From CAVSJA01 sp963728145 (lineage in GTDB: Bacteria; Bacteroidota; Bacteroidia; Chitinophagales; Chitinophagaceae): 64,000 bases of DNA. The stretch is from NCBI GenBank assembly GCA_963728145.1, contig CAVSJA010000006.1, positions 434,001 through 498,000 on the forward strand, given 5' to 3'. Position numbers and translations under genes: made by a program. The first letter of the stretch is position 1, and every line of letters begins with the position of its first letter. Shown piece by piece: positions 1-9,127 of the stretch. The notes below the pieces were generated by a model, which worked only from the letters and a program-made list of their open reading frames with translations, had not been told where the DNA came from and did not search any database.

Positions 1-2511
1 CAAAAGATTGGTAGAAATGTTCACCGCACTGTATAAACCGACCGAGGTACCGAGATAATATTCAGTCACCGGGTTATTCGTCGCATCTTTTTTCACGATA
101 ATCGCGCAGCTTCTGATTGATGGAGTATTAAGATTGCCTTCAGCATTAAACCAGGTTGGTATGGTACTTTTCGCATTGTTCGTCCACCAGATGCTATTGG
201 TGTTATAGTTCGAAACCACAACCATGATCTCTTCATCATTATTTGGGTTAACTGCAATATCGGATACGGCACCTGTTAATCCCGGTGGTGTGATATTTAC
301 AGGCGTTGCATTAGTCAACGCAGTTCTCGGATTGTCGAATCGAAAAACTCTTCCATTAGTTGTACCGATATACAATGCATGACTTGGGAAATAATCGCCA
401 CGGCTCATCTCCAATGATATGATAGAAACATTTGTACCGCTTGTTGGATTACCTGGATTTACCGCAGCACTCACACCAGTTACTTCTTCCCAACCAACAG
501 TTGAAGTAGTAGTAGATGCGGTTTTAGTTCTGAACAGGCGATTGAAGTTTACATAATACAGATCTTCCGTATTATCGAAATCAATCTTGAAATAGGTTAC
601 AAAGTCGCCGAAATTACCCGGCAGACCAGGCGTAGTTGTTAATCCTGCAGGTCTGATTGAAGATCCGCTTGCACCACCTGTAGATAAAGTTGCTCTTATG
701 ATATTTCCGAATTGCGTTGCGCAGTAAACAATCTGGTTATTTGTACCCGCCTTTGCAATCGCGGTAGCGCCCCCATCTCCACCCACAACACGAAAATGGT
801 TATCATTTGTTGGAGCTCCCAATACTCCCGTTGCATCTCTGAATCGGCTTCCATTGTCTTGTGCTCCGCCGATGAAATTATTTCTGGCCGCTCCCGGATC
901 CATGGCGACATGATAGTATTGAAGCGTTTGATAGTTTGATACCATTGTCCACGCAACAGTCGGCGCCATAATATTATTAGTCGTTTGAATTCCTCCATCA
1001 TTTGCACTTATGGCTTTGTTTGCATCGCTTGGATCAAAAGCGAGCCAATGCATATCAGGATGTGAATTTGGATAGATGGTTAGGCCAGAAGGGAAATCCT
1101 GTCCGTAACCTCCGAGCCATGCAGTTGCTGCTGTGTTGGTGAATCCATTCGTTGAACGGAAAAGATTTACGCCTCCAAGGAAAACAGTATTCGGATCATC
1201 CGGTTTTACTGCAATCATTAAATCATATCCGCCTTGTGTAAGGAATGGGTCTACTCCATCCATTTGTCCCGTAAAATCAGGAGCATTGGCCGAAAGATTA
1301 GTCCAGCTATTACCACTTGTAGCATCCAATTTGAAAATATCAACCTCAGGTCTGGCTGGTGAACCGGAATGATCATTACCATTCTCGTATGTTACCCATA
1401 AAATATTTTGATTAGATGGAGCGAGCGCTATTACGATACGCCTGCTTTCACCATTAAATGAATTTCCTTTCCAATCTGCAACTGAATCGGTACCAAGCGT
1501 GCTTCCTCCTGCAATTCTCGTCCAGTTGGTACCGTCTGTCGAAGTCCAAACTCCACGCCTGTTTTGATCCGGTAATCCACCATTCACTCCGAGATAGATC
1601 TTTCCTGCATTGGTTGCAACAAGATCCATTTGTCCAAGATCCGAGGATGTGGATGCCGTACCGGAGAAAACTACATTCCATGAATTTCCTCCATCGGTGG
1701 AACGAACCAACCGTCGATGGCCACAAACATATACATGACCGTTAGCTGGGTTTACAGTGATGCGATGTACAAAGTCAAAAGGATTATCAAAAGCTTCCAA
1801 TGTTCCTCCTCCCAGTATCGTACTGCCATCGAGATCAGTTACCTGTCTCGTCAACTTGGTCCAGCTCACTCCATTATCAGTGGATTTCCATACCCCGAAT
1901 CCGAGATAGGGTGCGCCAAAACCGCCTGCTGAGTTGGCAATCGGCTCGCCTCCTGCGGCATACCATGTATTTTCATTCCCTGCGCGGGGGTCTTGCGCCA
2001 GCGAAGAAAGATTATGAATATCGTTTTCAGGGTTTACCCTTGTCCATGTGGCGCCTCCATCAGCAGTACGGAAAATTCCACCACTAATGCTACCGGCAAT
2101 GATCACGCGGTTTGAGGTTCCGTTATATCTCTTGTCGTATTGAACTACCCTGGTTCTGCCCCCAATATTTGTTGGACCCGCCGGCGTGTAGGTATTCAGG
2201 TTTTCTACCGATAAAATACCACTTCTGGTAGTCCTAACCGGAATAGTCTTAGCAATCCTGGTCTCGATTTCTCTGATACCATAAGGTATATCTCCTGTAG
2301 CAGGATCCTTAAGCAGATCAAATTCACGCTTCAACCTTTCCTTTACAAAAAAGGCGCGGTATTCATTGTCCTCATTTTCCTTTTCCTCATATTCTATGGT
2401 ATTCTTAATGATGCCCGGCTTTTGAGTTCTTTTATCGGGCAAAACGTAGAAACACAGTATGATAATGGCTCCTGCAATCGGCAACACAAAGGGGCGAAAA
2501 ATCTTTTTCAT
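1..2511 (-). CDS. BNR/sortilin-like exported repeat protein, C terminus off window
   Basis: An open frame of 837 codons runs leftward from an ATG at 2511 and leaves the window without a stop, so the C terminus is missing. The start (MKKIFRPFVLPIAGAIIIL) gives one hydrophobic segment at about residues 5-22, a signal peptide or anchor. From about residue 140 the protein shows Asp-box repeats of the type GGIFRTADGGATW, the BNR signature of sortilin-like beta-propellers. A GAQDNGS motif common in such exoproteins lies near residue 550. Bacteroidota proteins of this class are usually secreted and often end in a type IX sorting domain, which would lie outside the window. The ligand or substrate is unknown. 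The gene is divergent from mfd. Confidence 0.8.
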   Translation of the reverse strand, partial: MKKIFRPFVLPIAGAIIILCFYVLPDKRTQKPGIIKNTIEYEEKENEDNEYRAFFVKERLKREFDLLKDPATGDIPYGIREIETRIAKTIPVRTTRSGILSVENLNTYTPAGPTNIGGRTRVVQYDKRYNGTSNRVIIAGSISGGIFRTADGGATWTRVNPENDIHNLSSLAQDPRAGNENTWYAAGGEPIANSAGGFGAPYLGFGVWKSTDNGVSWTKLTRQVTDLDGSTILGGGTLEAFDNPFDFVHRITVNPANGHVYVCGHRRLVRSTDGGNSWNVVFSGTASTSSDLGQMDLVATNAGKIYLGVNGGLPDQNRRGVWTSTDGTNWTRIAGGSTLGTDSVADWKGNSFNGESRRIVIALAPSNQNILWVTYENGNDHSGSPARPEVDIFKLDATSGNSWTNLSANAPDFTGQMDGVDPFLTQGGYDLMIAVKPDDPNTVFLGGVNLFRSTNGFTNTAATAWLGGYGQDFPSGLTIYPNSHPDMHWLAFDPSDANKAISANDGGIQTTNNIMAPTVAWTMVSNYQTLQYYHVAMDPGAARNNFIGGAQDNGSRFRDATGVLGAPTNDNHFRVVGGDGGATAIAKAGTNNQIVYCATQFGNIIRATLSTGGASGSSIRPAGLTTTPGLPGNFGDFVTYFKIDFDNTEDLYYVNFNRLFRTKTASTTTSTVGWEEVTGVSAAVNPGNPTSGTNVSIISLEMSRGDYFPSHALYIGTTNGRVFRFDNPRTALTNATPVNITPPGLTGAVSDIAVNPNNDEEIMVVVSNYNTNSIWWTNNAKSTIPTWFNAEGNLNTPSIRSCAIIVKKDATNNPVTEYYLGTSVGLYSAVNISTNLL

Positions 2512-2635
2512 TCGTACGTATTTGTTATACAATTCCGGTTTAGGCAGAGTCTTAGCAATATAGCTATTTTAGGCTGAATTGGAAATCACCGAAAACCTAA
2601 CAACCAGTCAACTAGTCAACTAATTAACCTCGTCA

Positions 2636-2680
2636 TTCCCGCGAAAGCGGGAACCTTCGAAAGCGGGAACCTTTGAAAAG
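2636..2680. repeat. GCGGGAA palindrome with degenerate repeats
   Basis: TTCCCGC, a GAAA tetraloop and GCGGGAA form a perfect 7 bp hairpin at 2636-2653. Two partial copies of the word CGAAAGCGGGAACC follow. It sits in the gap between two divergent genes, so it is not an obvious terminator for either. Similar CCCGC...GCGGG palindromes are dispersed in many bacterial genomes. Confidence 0.6.
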
Positions 2681-2689
2681 CGGATCATG

Positions 2690-2724
2690 TCAACCCTATC
2701 AACCCTATCAACCCCATCAACCTT
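2690..2724. repeat. 9-bp word repeat, TCAACCYTA family
   Basis: Four tandem copies of a 9 bp word (TCAACCCTA and variants) lie in the mfd upstream gap. The reverse complement, GGTTGAYAR, recurs at four other places in this window (16381, 16486, 19044 and 24500 onward). Confidence 0.75.
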
Positions 2725-2781
2725 GAAATACGGCAACTACCCCCTCAAGGTTTGCACGCTTCCAAATTAGACATCCCTGAC

Positions 2782-2789
2782 TATCTTTG
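2782..2789 (+). promoter_or_regulatory. Bacteroidota -7 box TATCTTTG upstream of mfd
   Basis: TATCTTTG matches the Bacteroidota -7 consensus TAnnTTTG and ends 10 bases before the ATG at 2800. That predicts a leader of only a few bases. It also argues against the upstream TTG at 2752 as the start, because that codon precedes the promoter. No well-spaced -33 TTG is seen. Confidence 0.6.
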
Positions 2790-2799
2790 CAATGCCGTT

Positions 2800-5700
2800 A
2801 TGAATTTGAAGGAGTTGCTGTCTGCCTTTCGTGATTCCCCCCGCCTTTTTCAATTGGCGGACAGGCTTTGTTTTGCCCAGCCCCAACGGATCTACCTTAA
2901 AAGCCTTCATGGTAGCTCACCTGCCTTCGTGATTAGCAGCATTTTTCAGGGGGAGATCAATAGCCAGCTAAACCACCTGGTGGTTTGCAATGATGCTGAA
3001 TCGGCCGCTTATCTCCATAATACTTTAGAGAATCTTACCACGGCCCTCGACCTGTTCTATTTCCCATCTTCTTTCAGAAATAAGAAGAATTTCCGGCTTT
3101 TAAATAGTTCACATGTCATGCTTCGGACTGAGGCTTTGACAAGATGGGCAGGCGGTGGAAATAAGAAGATCATGATCACTTATCCGGAAGCATTGTTTGA
3201 AAAAGTTGTGTTGCCGGGAAAATTATCTTCTCATATTATCCATATCAAGGCCAATGATAACCTGAACGTGGATGAGTTAATGGAAAAGTTGGTCAATTAT
3301 GGATTTGAAAGAACGGATTTTGTTTATGAACCGGGGCAGTTTGCACTTCGGGGAGGCATACTCGACATTTATTCTTATGGCAACGAAAAGCCATATAGAA
3401 TCGAACTGTTTGGGAATGATGTGGACTCAATTCGGATCGTCGATCCCGAAACTCAATTGAGTGAGCGGAAATTATTACATGTTACGATCATTCCGAATGT
3501 AGAGACTCAATTTACCGATAGCGAAAAAATAACTTTACTTGAATTTTTACCGGAGAACACTGCAATTTGGTTTGAAGACCATGAATTGACCCGTGAACGA
3601 CTAGAGACACAGGAAGAAGAGCTTGATCTTTTCATCGAACTGGTGAAAAATACAGTGCCAACAAAAAAAGAAAGCTTTGAGGAGGAAAACCGTTTTGAAA
3701 AAACAAGTTTTGATCCGGCCGATTTTGTAACAGCTGCCAATTTTGAAAGTCTTCTTGGCAACCGCCATATCATTGAATTCGGGAGAAATAATTCATTCAA
3801 AGGAGAGGAGATCGTGTTCCATACAAAGGAACAACCCGCATTCAACAGGAAATTTGATTTCCTGATCCGGGACTTAAAGCAATGGGAGTCCAAAGGGTTT
3901 AAAAGTTATCTTTTTGCGGATAACCCCAAACAACTCGAAAGACTGCACAGCATTTTTGACGATCTGAAAGCAGAGATACATTTTATTCCCGTGCCTGTAT
4001 CCATTCATGAAGGTTTTATTGATGAGGATCTTAAGATTGTTTGTTATACGGATCACCAGATATTCCAGCGATATCATAAATACAGGGTCAAACAGGCTTA
4101 CAATAAAAATAAGGCATTAACACTGCGTACACTTCGTGAACTGCAGCCAGGAGATTATGTGACCCATATCGATCATGGTGTTGGTCAATACAGCGGGCTG
4201 CAAAAAATGGAAGTAAACGGAAAATTGCAGGAAGCTGTTCGCATCATTTATAAGGATAGCGATATTCTTTATGTAAATATCAATTCACTCCATAAGATTT
4301 CGAAATACACGGGCAAGGAAGGAACTGTTCCAAAGATCAATAAACTGGGCAGTGATGCCTGGAACAGGTTAAAGGAAAAGACAAAGACAAGGGTCAAAGA
4401 AATCGCTTTCGACCTGATCAAGTTGTATGCGCAAAGAAAAGCTCAGCAGGGTTTTTCGCATACTCCCGATAATTATATGCAAACCGAGCTGGAAGCCTCA
4501 TTTATTTATGAGGATACGCCAGACCAGAGTAAGGCAACCATCGATGTAAAAAAAGATATGGAGTCTCCCTCACCGATGGACCGTTTGGTTTGCGGTGATG
4601 TTGGTTTTGGTAAAACGGAAATCGCCATTCGTGCTGCATTCAAGACCTGTCTCGATGGCAAACAGGCTGCTATTCTCGTTCCTACAACTATTCTCGCCTT
4701 TCAGCATTACAAAACCTTTAAGGATCGATTGAAAGATTTTCCGGTTACCATCGATTATGTGAACCGATTCAAATCGACCAAAGAAAAAAAAGACACTTAT
4801 AAAAGGCTTGAAGAAGGAAAGGTAGATATCATCATTGGTACGCATGCATTGTTGGGAAAGGATGTGAAGTTTAAAGACCTTGGTTTGCTGGTGATCGATG
4901 AAGAACAAAAATTTGGTGTGGGTCATAAAGAAAAGATCAAAACGATTCGGACCAATGTAGATTGCCTGACGCTTACTGCTACCCCAATACCACGAACGCT
5001 TCAATTTAGCCTGATGGGTGCAAGGGATCTAAGTATCATCAATACACCTCCGCCAAACCGCCAACCGATACAAACTGAAGTTCAGTTGTACAATGAAGAT
5101 TTTATTCGTGATGCCATCTATTACGAAACAGAAAGAGGCGGACAGGTATTCTTCATTCATAATCGCGTTCAGGGTTTAGCCGAAATGGCTGCAATGATCC
5201 AGGGCCTCTGTCCTGACCTCAGCGTTGGTTATGCGCATGGACAAATGGAAGGTCATGATCTGGAAGAAAGGATCATGGACTTCATCGACAAAAAATATGA
5301 TGTGTTGGTTTGTACGAATATTGTTGAAAGCGGTGTGGATATTCCAAATGTGAATACTATTATTGTAAACAATGCACACCAGTTTGGACTAAGCGACCTG
5401 CATCAATTGAGAGGAAGGGTGGGAAGAAGTAACAAAAAGGCATTCTGTTATTTACTTGCACCACCGATGAGTACCTTGCCAGATGATTCACGAAAACGAT
5501 TACAAACATTGGAACAGCATAGTGATTTGGGAAGTGGATTTCAGATCGCCATGCGTGACCTGGATATACGAGGTGCCGGTAATATGTTGGGTGGAGAGCA
5601 AAGTGGTTTCATGGCAGAGATAGGATTTGAAATGTATCAGAAAATCCTTGATGAAGCGATACGGGAATTGAAACGAACTTCTTTCAGTGATTTATTTAAA

Positions 5701-6210
5701 GAAGAAATCGCGAGACAGGATGATTTTGTTCAGGATTGCACCATCGACACCGATCTGGAGATACTTATTCCTGATGAGTATGTTGAAAGCATAACCGAAA
5801 GATTATCGCTGTACACCCGCCTTGATAACTGCGAAACCGAAGAGGAGCTACAAAACTTTCATAAAGAACTAACCGATCGCTTTGGACCTGTGCCTCCACA
5901 GGTGGAAGCGCTTTTTGACACGGTTAGAATAAGAAAGCTGGCTGTTGACCTGGGATTTGAAAAGATCCTTTTGAAAGAGGATACACTCAAATGTTATTTC
6001 GTAAACAGACCCGATTCCCCGTATTTCGAATCAGATACTTTCCAGGGCATTTTGAATTTTATACAGGCCAGAACTAATAAGGCCCGGTTAAAACAGGTTG
6101 GTAAGTTATTTTTATTGATTGTGGACGATATTAAGACGATGAAAGACCTGCATTCCTTCCTCACGCGCATGTTAGAATTTGTGAGGGGAGAAGTCCCCAT
6201 TGCTAAGTAA
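2800..6210 (+). CDS. mfd: Transcription-repair coupling factor Mfd
   Basis: Superfamily 2 ATPase that pushes stalled RNA polymerase off damaged DNA and recruits UvrA. The protein is 1136 residues from the ATG, normal for Mfd. Visible in order: a UvrB-like N-terminal region (RGGILDIYSYG), the polymerase-interacting domain (LQPGDYVTHIDHGVGQYSGL), Walker A GDVGFGKTE near residue 600, the Walker B type DEEQKFGVGHKE near residue 700, the TATPIPRTL motif, the arginine-finger helix RGRVGRS near residue 870, and a C-terminal TRCF domain. The ATG at 2800 is preferred to a longer TTG frame because a TATCTTTG promoter lies directly upstream. It appears to be transcribed alone. Confidence 0.97.
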   Translation: MNLKELLSAFRDSPRLFQLADRLCFAQPQRIYLKSLHGSSPAFVISSIFQGEINSQLNHLVVCNDAESAAYLHNTLENLTTALDLFYFPSSFRNKKNFRLLNSSHVMLRTEALTRWAGGGNKKIMITYPEALFEKVVLPGKLSSHIIHIKANDNLNVDELMEKLVNYGFERTDFVYEPGQFALRGGILDIYSYGNEKPYRIELFGNDVDSIRIVDPETQLSERKLLHVTIIPNVETQFTDSEKITLLEFLPENTAIWFEDHELTRERLETQEEELDLFIELVKNTVPTKKESFEEENRFEKTSFDPADFVTAANFESLLGNRHIIEFGRNNSFKGEEIVFHTKEQPAFNRKFDFLIRDLKQWESKGFKSYLFADNPKQLERLHSIFDDLKAEIHFIPVPVSIHEGFIDEDLKIVCYTDHQIFQRYHKYRVKQAYNKNKALTLRTLRELQPGDYVTHIDHGVGQYSGLQKMEVNGKLQEAVRIIYKDSDILYVNINSLHKISKYTGKEGTVPKINKLGSDAWNRLKEKTKTRVKEIAFDLIKLYAQRKAQQGFSHTPDNYMQTELEASFIYEDTPDQSKATIDVKKDMESPSPMDRLVCGDVGFGKTEIAIRAAFKTCLDGKQAAILVPTTILAFQHYKTFKDRLKDFPVTIDYVNRFKSTKEKKDTYKRLEEGKVDIIIGTHALLGKDVKFKDLGLLVIDEEQKFGVGHKEKIKTIRTNVDCLTLTATPIPRTLQFSLMGARDLSIINTPPPNRQPIQTEVQLYNEDFIRDAIYYETERGGQVFFIHNRVQGLAEMAAMIQGLCPDLSVGYAHGQMEGHDLEERIMDFIDKKYDVLVCTNIVESGVDIPNVNTIIVNNAHQFGLSDLHQLRGRVGRSNKKAFCYLLAPPMSTLPDDSRKRLQTLEQHSDLGSGFQIAMRDLDIRGAGNMLGGEQSGFMAEIGFEMYQKILDEAIRELKRTSFSDLFKEEIARQDDFVQDCTIDTDLEILIPDEYVESITERLSLYTRLDNCETEEELQNFHKELTDRFGPVPPQVEALFDTVRIRKLAVDLGFEKILLKEDTLKCYFVNRPDSPYFESDTFQGILNFIQARTNKARLKQVGKLFLLIVDDIKTMKDLHSFLTRMLEFVRGEVPIAK

Positions 6211-6236
6211 TCGCGTGGCGACGCCGATTTTTTCTA
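6211..6236 (+). terminator. Possible intrinsic terminator after mfd
   Basis: A short GC-rich imperfect hairpin (TCGCGTGGCGACGCCGA) directly after the mfd stop is followed by a run of six T. The stem is weak, so this is tentative. Confidence 0.4.
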
Positions 6237-6324
6237 TCTCATCTGGATTAATTGAGCATAATTCCCGGTATCGGGTATAAGTTGGTATTTGATTTATTTT
6301 ATAACTTAGGTGAAACTCCCAGCT

Positions 6325-6696
6325 ATGACTCAATCAAACACGCTCCTCGGCACGGAAGAACAACCATTAGTTCCTCCAACCAGTGACGAGAAAACAATGG
6401 CAATGCTTGCGCATATTCTCACCCTTGTTGCCGGATTTATCCCCCCATTGGTGATCTGGCTGATCAAGAAAGATGAATCGAAATTTGTTTCAGAAAATGC
6501 AAAGGAGTCGCTCAATTTTATGATCACACTGTTTATCGCCTATATCGTGGCATTTATCCTGATGTTCATCCTTATTGGATTCTTACTTATCACGCTTATC
6601 TGGGTGGCGCAGCTCATATTTGTAATTATGGCCACAATTAAAACAAATGAAGGAAAGATCTACCGATATCCCATTAATCTTCGATTGATTAAATAA
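6325..6696 (+). CDS. DUF4870 family small membrane protein
   Basis: A 123 residue protein from the ATG at 6325; an in-frame GTG at 6310 would add five residues. An acidic, polar N terminus is followed by the family pattern MAMLAHILTLVAGFIPPLVIW, then KDESKFVSENAKESLNF, then two or three hydrophobic segments (about residues 60-110). It ends in KIYRYPINLRLIK, typical of DUF4870 (Tic20-like fold). The function of the family is not known. It stands between mfd and a convergent gene and is probably a single-gene unit. Confidence 0.85.
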   Translation: MTQSNTLLGTEEQPLVPPTSDEKTMAMLAHILTLVAGFIPPLVIWLIKKDESKFVSENAKESLNFMITLFIAYIVAFILMFILIGFLLITLIWVAQLIFVIMATIKTNEGKIYRYPINLRLIK

Positions 6697-6699
6697 GAT

Positions 6700-7656
6700 T
6701 TAGATCTGTTCTTTGCTGGGGCGTAGATAGAGCGCCAGTTCAAACAATCCATAGAAAATAATGGAATAGGCCAGCCATGCTGGTTTAAAGGAGATGATTA
6801 TGGCTAAATGCCAAAGCAGGAAGGATCTCACTGTACATTCAATCGCGAATGCTGCATTTTGTGGAGTTGGTGATTTTGCACGATGTGCACTGTACTGACC
6901 TGCAATAGCAAGCAGTACAGCAGCAATGAACACGGTTAATGTTCGCCAGTCGTTCTCTTCTATGAGGTTAAAACAAAAGAATACACTCAATAACACCAGC
7001 AGGTCTCCAACATAGCAAGTCGCTCGCCATCCGAATAACACAGGAAAGGTCTTGTAGCCAGTCTCGCGGTCTGCTTCAATATCTTTCAAATATCCCATCA
7101 GTACAAAATTGGTGTAGGAAAACAGCGTAAGCAGGCTCAGATAAATTAAATCATCATCTCTGAAAAGATTTCCCAATCCAATGCCGCTGATGGATAGATA
7201 ACCCATCCATCCCAGGTAAACAACAATGATCGCATTATAAAATGGTCCAATCCACCAATGATTTTTTTTGAAATAGGTATAAGTAGCCAAACCGATTATC
7301 GATAAGGCAACCAGGATTGCGTTATACCAATTCAAAAAAAGAAGTAGAACTCCACCAAGAATTAATCCCGCCAGGCTTATCGCTAAAACGTCTGGTTTAG
7401 AAATTATTCCGCGAGATAAAGGCCGATATGGGGAAGAAATCGAATCGGTATCAGTTTGGAAACAATCGGTAAGCGCCTGACCGAATCCATATCCAGTAAA
7501 AAAAGCGACGAAAGCAATTAAATATCTCCACATCGAAGCACCCTCATGCACTAACGCCATACCAGAAACTCCCGCAACACCCGAAACAAATAGCAGGTAC
7601 GGCCGCATATGAATTGCGTAGTACCGGTAGAAGCGAAATGTTAGTAGTTGGTTCAT
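6700..7656 (-). CDS. UbiA family prenyltransferase
   Basis: Integral membrane enzyme of the UbiA superfamily, which transfers an isoprenoid diphosphate to an acceptor. From the ATG at 7656 (MNQLLTFRFY) it has 318 residues and about eight or nine hydrophobic segments. The first Asp motif is at residues 64-71 (TDCFQTDTD), the second near 193-199 (KDIEADRETG) followed by TFPVLFG, as in the family. A longer frame to 7746 runs into repeat DNA and is rejected as the start. It follows the lipid-type operon on the same strand but is cut off from it by the RAYT island. The acceptor could be a quinone precursor, a lipid or a glycerophosphate; the sequence does not decide. Confidence 0.88.
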   Translation of the reverse strand: MNQLLTFRFYRYYAIHMRPYLLFVSGVAGVSGMALVHEGASMWRYLIAFVAFFTGYGFGQALTDCFQTDTDSISSPYRPLSRGIISKPDVLAISLAGLILGGVLLLFLNWYNAILVALSIIGLATYTYFKKNHWWIGPFYNAIIVVYLGWMGYLSISGIGLGNLFRDDDLIYLSLLTLFSYTNFVLMGYLKDIEADRETGYKTFPVLFGWRATCYVGDLLVLLSVFFCFNLIEENDWRTLTVFIAAVLLAIAGQYSAHRAKSPTPQNAAFAIECTVRSFLLWHLAIIISFKPAWLAYSIIFYGLFELALYLRPSKEQI

Positions 7657-7659
7657 TGA
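7647..7659. repeat. 13-bp direct repeat, left edge of RAYT island
   Basis: GTTGGTTCATTGA occurs here and again at 9106-9118, so the pair brackets the whole island of repeats plus transposase. The left copy covers the start codon of the UbiA gene. It may be a target duplication, a copied gene end or chance. Confidence 0.5.
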
Positions 7660-7706
7660 ACTAATTACAATATTACAAACGAAACAACAAAAGCGTGAAC
7701 GTCCCC

Positions 7707-8030
7707 GCAGAGTCTCCCCCAGCATGCACTCCAAATTTTCACACACTTACGAGGGGACTCTGCGCCTGCCCCGCCTAGGCGGGGCTGACAACTTCGCGCC
7801 TTATAAATTAATTGGAGTCGTTCGCCGTCAAAGCCCATCCAAAAACAGAATAAAACGTTTTTATACCGTGGTGTACCAGCAGAGTCTCCCCCAGCACGCA
7901 CTCCAAATTTTCACACAACTTACGGGGGGACTCTGCGCCCGCCCCGCCCAGGCGGGGCTGACAACTTCGCGCCTTATAAATCAATTGGAGTCGTTCGCCG
8001 TCAAAACCTCATCCAAAAACCGAAAAAAAC
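7707..8030. repeat. Left REP-like array, two units
   Basis: Two units begin at 7707 and 7879. Each carries GCAGAGTCTCCCCCAGC, a spacer, GGGGACTCTGC, then the palindrome GCCCCGCC..GGCGGGGC and a tail ending in GGAGTCGTTCGCCGTCAAA. The arms can pair as two successive hairpins per unit. The units have the opposite orientation to those right of the transposase. Confidence 0.85.
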
Positions 8031-8101
8031 ATTTTTAAACCGCTAAAACCTCATTTTCCATTCACAACAAATCTCAAATATTGCATCAAAATGGAAGATC
8101 A

Positions 8102-8692
8102 ATGAGTGTGCGGGAACAAATCGCCGAAACGGATGGGTTATTCTTTGTAACAATGACTTGTCATAAATGGATAAACCTATTTGATATCATCAATGGATAT
8201 GATTTGGTCTATAAACAGTTCGATGTCTTGAAAAAAGAAGGCCATTTCATAAATGGTTATGTTGTTATGCCAAATCATTTGCACGCGCTAATTGCATTTG
8301 TAAATAATGATATTGTTATCAATGACAGAGTAGGCACAATGAAAAGGTTCATGGCTTATGATATAGTAAAAGAGCTCAAGAGGCGGGAAGAATTCGACCT
8401 ATTGAAACAACTACAGGCCGGCGTTAACGCCACGGATAGTAAGAATGGCAAAATTCATCAGGTATTTGAACCCACTTTTGACTGTAAAGAATGTTATTCA
8501 GTTGAATTTATTGAACAAAAACTAGAGTATATACATAACAACCCCTGCAGTGGAAAATGGAATTTGGTCAAAGACCCGGTTGATTATGTTCATAGCTCGG
8601 CGAAATTTTATGAAACAGGGATACAGGGCATTTATCCGGTTATGAATTATATGGAATTGGAAGATATTGATTTGACGAGGGGCAAACATTAG
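8102..8692 (+). CDS. REP-associated tyrosine transposase (Y1_Tnp, IS200-like)
   Basis: A 196 residue single-domain HUH endonuclease of the RAYT type, expected to nick and rejoin single-stranded REP hairpins. The metal-binding HUH motif is H59-L-H61 in VVMPNHLHALI. The catalytic tyrosine is Y143 in LEYIHNNP. The N terminus MSVREQIAETDGLFFVTMTC is typical. The ATG at 8102 is chosen; a longer TTG start at 8081 adds seven poor residues. The gene is intact and flanked on both sides by the repeats it probably recognises. It is transcribed against the surrounding genes. Confidence 0.92.
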   Translation: MSVREQIAETDGLFFVTMTCHKWINLFDIINGYDLVYKQFDVLKKEGHFINGYVVMPNHLHALIAFVNNDIVINDRVGTMKRFMAYDIVKELKRREEFDLLKQLQAGVNATDSKNGKIHQVFEPTFDCKECYSVEFIEQKLEYIHNNPCSGKWNLVKDPVDYVHSSAKFYETGIQGIYPVMNYMELEDIDLTRGKH

Positions 8693-8705
8693 ATAAAAAT
8701 TATTT

Positions 8706-9097
8706 TTTGACTTGCTTTGGTTTGAAGCTTCGAATTCGTCAGCCCCGCCTGGGCGGGGCAACTCGCAGAGTCCCCCCGTAAGTTGCATGAAAATTTGGAG
8801 AGCGTGCTGGGGGAGACTCTGCTGAGACGTCAACAATTATTTTTTGATTTGCTTGGTTTGAAGCTTCGAATTCGTCAGCCCCGCCTGGGCGGGGCAACTC
8901 GCAGAGTCCCCCCGTAAGTTGCAGAAAATTTGGAGTGCGTGCTGGGGGAGACTCTGCTGAGACGTCAACAATTATTTTTTGATTTGCTTTGGTTTGAAGC
9001 TTCGAATTCGTCAGCCCCGCCTGGGCGGGGCAACTCGCAGAGTCCCCCCGTAAGTTGCAGAAAATTTGGAGTGCGTGCTGGGGGAGACTCTGCGGGG
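8706..9097. repeat. Right REP-like array, three units of about 135 bp
   Basis: Three near-identical units repeat with a period of 135-136 bp (ACTCTGC at 8816, 8951 and 9087). Each carries GCTTCGAATTCGTCAGCCCC, the GCCCCGCCTGGGCGGGGC palindrome, then GCAGAGTCCCCCC and GGGGGAGACTCTGC. They are reverse-complement relatives of the left units. The first unit is slightly divergent; the last two are nearly the same. Confidence 0.88.
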
Positions 9098-9105
9098 ACG
9101 TCGTC

Positions 9106-9118
9106 GTTGGTTCATTGA
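9106..9118. repeat. 13-bp direct repeat, right edge of RAYT island
   Basis: GTTGGTTCATTGA, identical to 7647-7659. On the minus strand it reads TCAATGAACCAAC, a second copy of the UbiA start region. Confidence 0.5.
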
Positions 9119-9127
9119 CTACATAAT

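Larger units (their letters stand above)
7656..9118. mobile_element. RAYT/REP island between UbiA gene and lipid operon
   Basis: A 1.45 kb block made of a Y1 transposase gene with two hairpin units on its left and three on its right in mirror orientation, bounded by a 13 bp direct repeat. RAYT proteins are known to process or maintain REP hairpins; such clusters are usually stationary rather than free insertion sequences. The island interrupts what looks like one minus-strand transcription unit. Confidence 0.75.

Noticed and set aside
2752..2799. Longer Mfd start at TTG 2752
   Set aside because: The added residues precede the TATCTTTG promoter box, and the ATG at 2800 gives a normal Mfd N terminus.
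7724..8038. ORF within the left REP array
   Set aside because: It translates repeat DNA in both units and has no protein-like features.
7707..9097. CRISPR array
   Set aside because: The units are long, palindromic and contiguous, without short identical repeats separated by unique spacers, and no cas gene is present.
8930..9118. ORF within the right REP array
   Set aside because: Composed of the 135 bp repeat unit; the frame is a by-product of the repeats.
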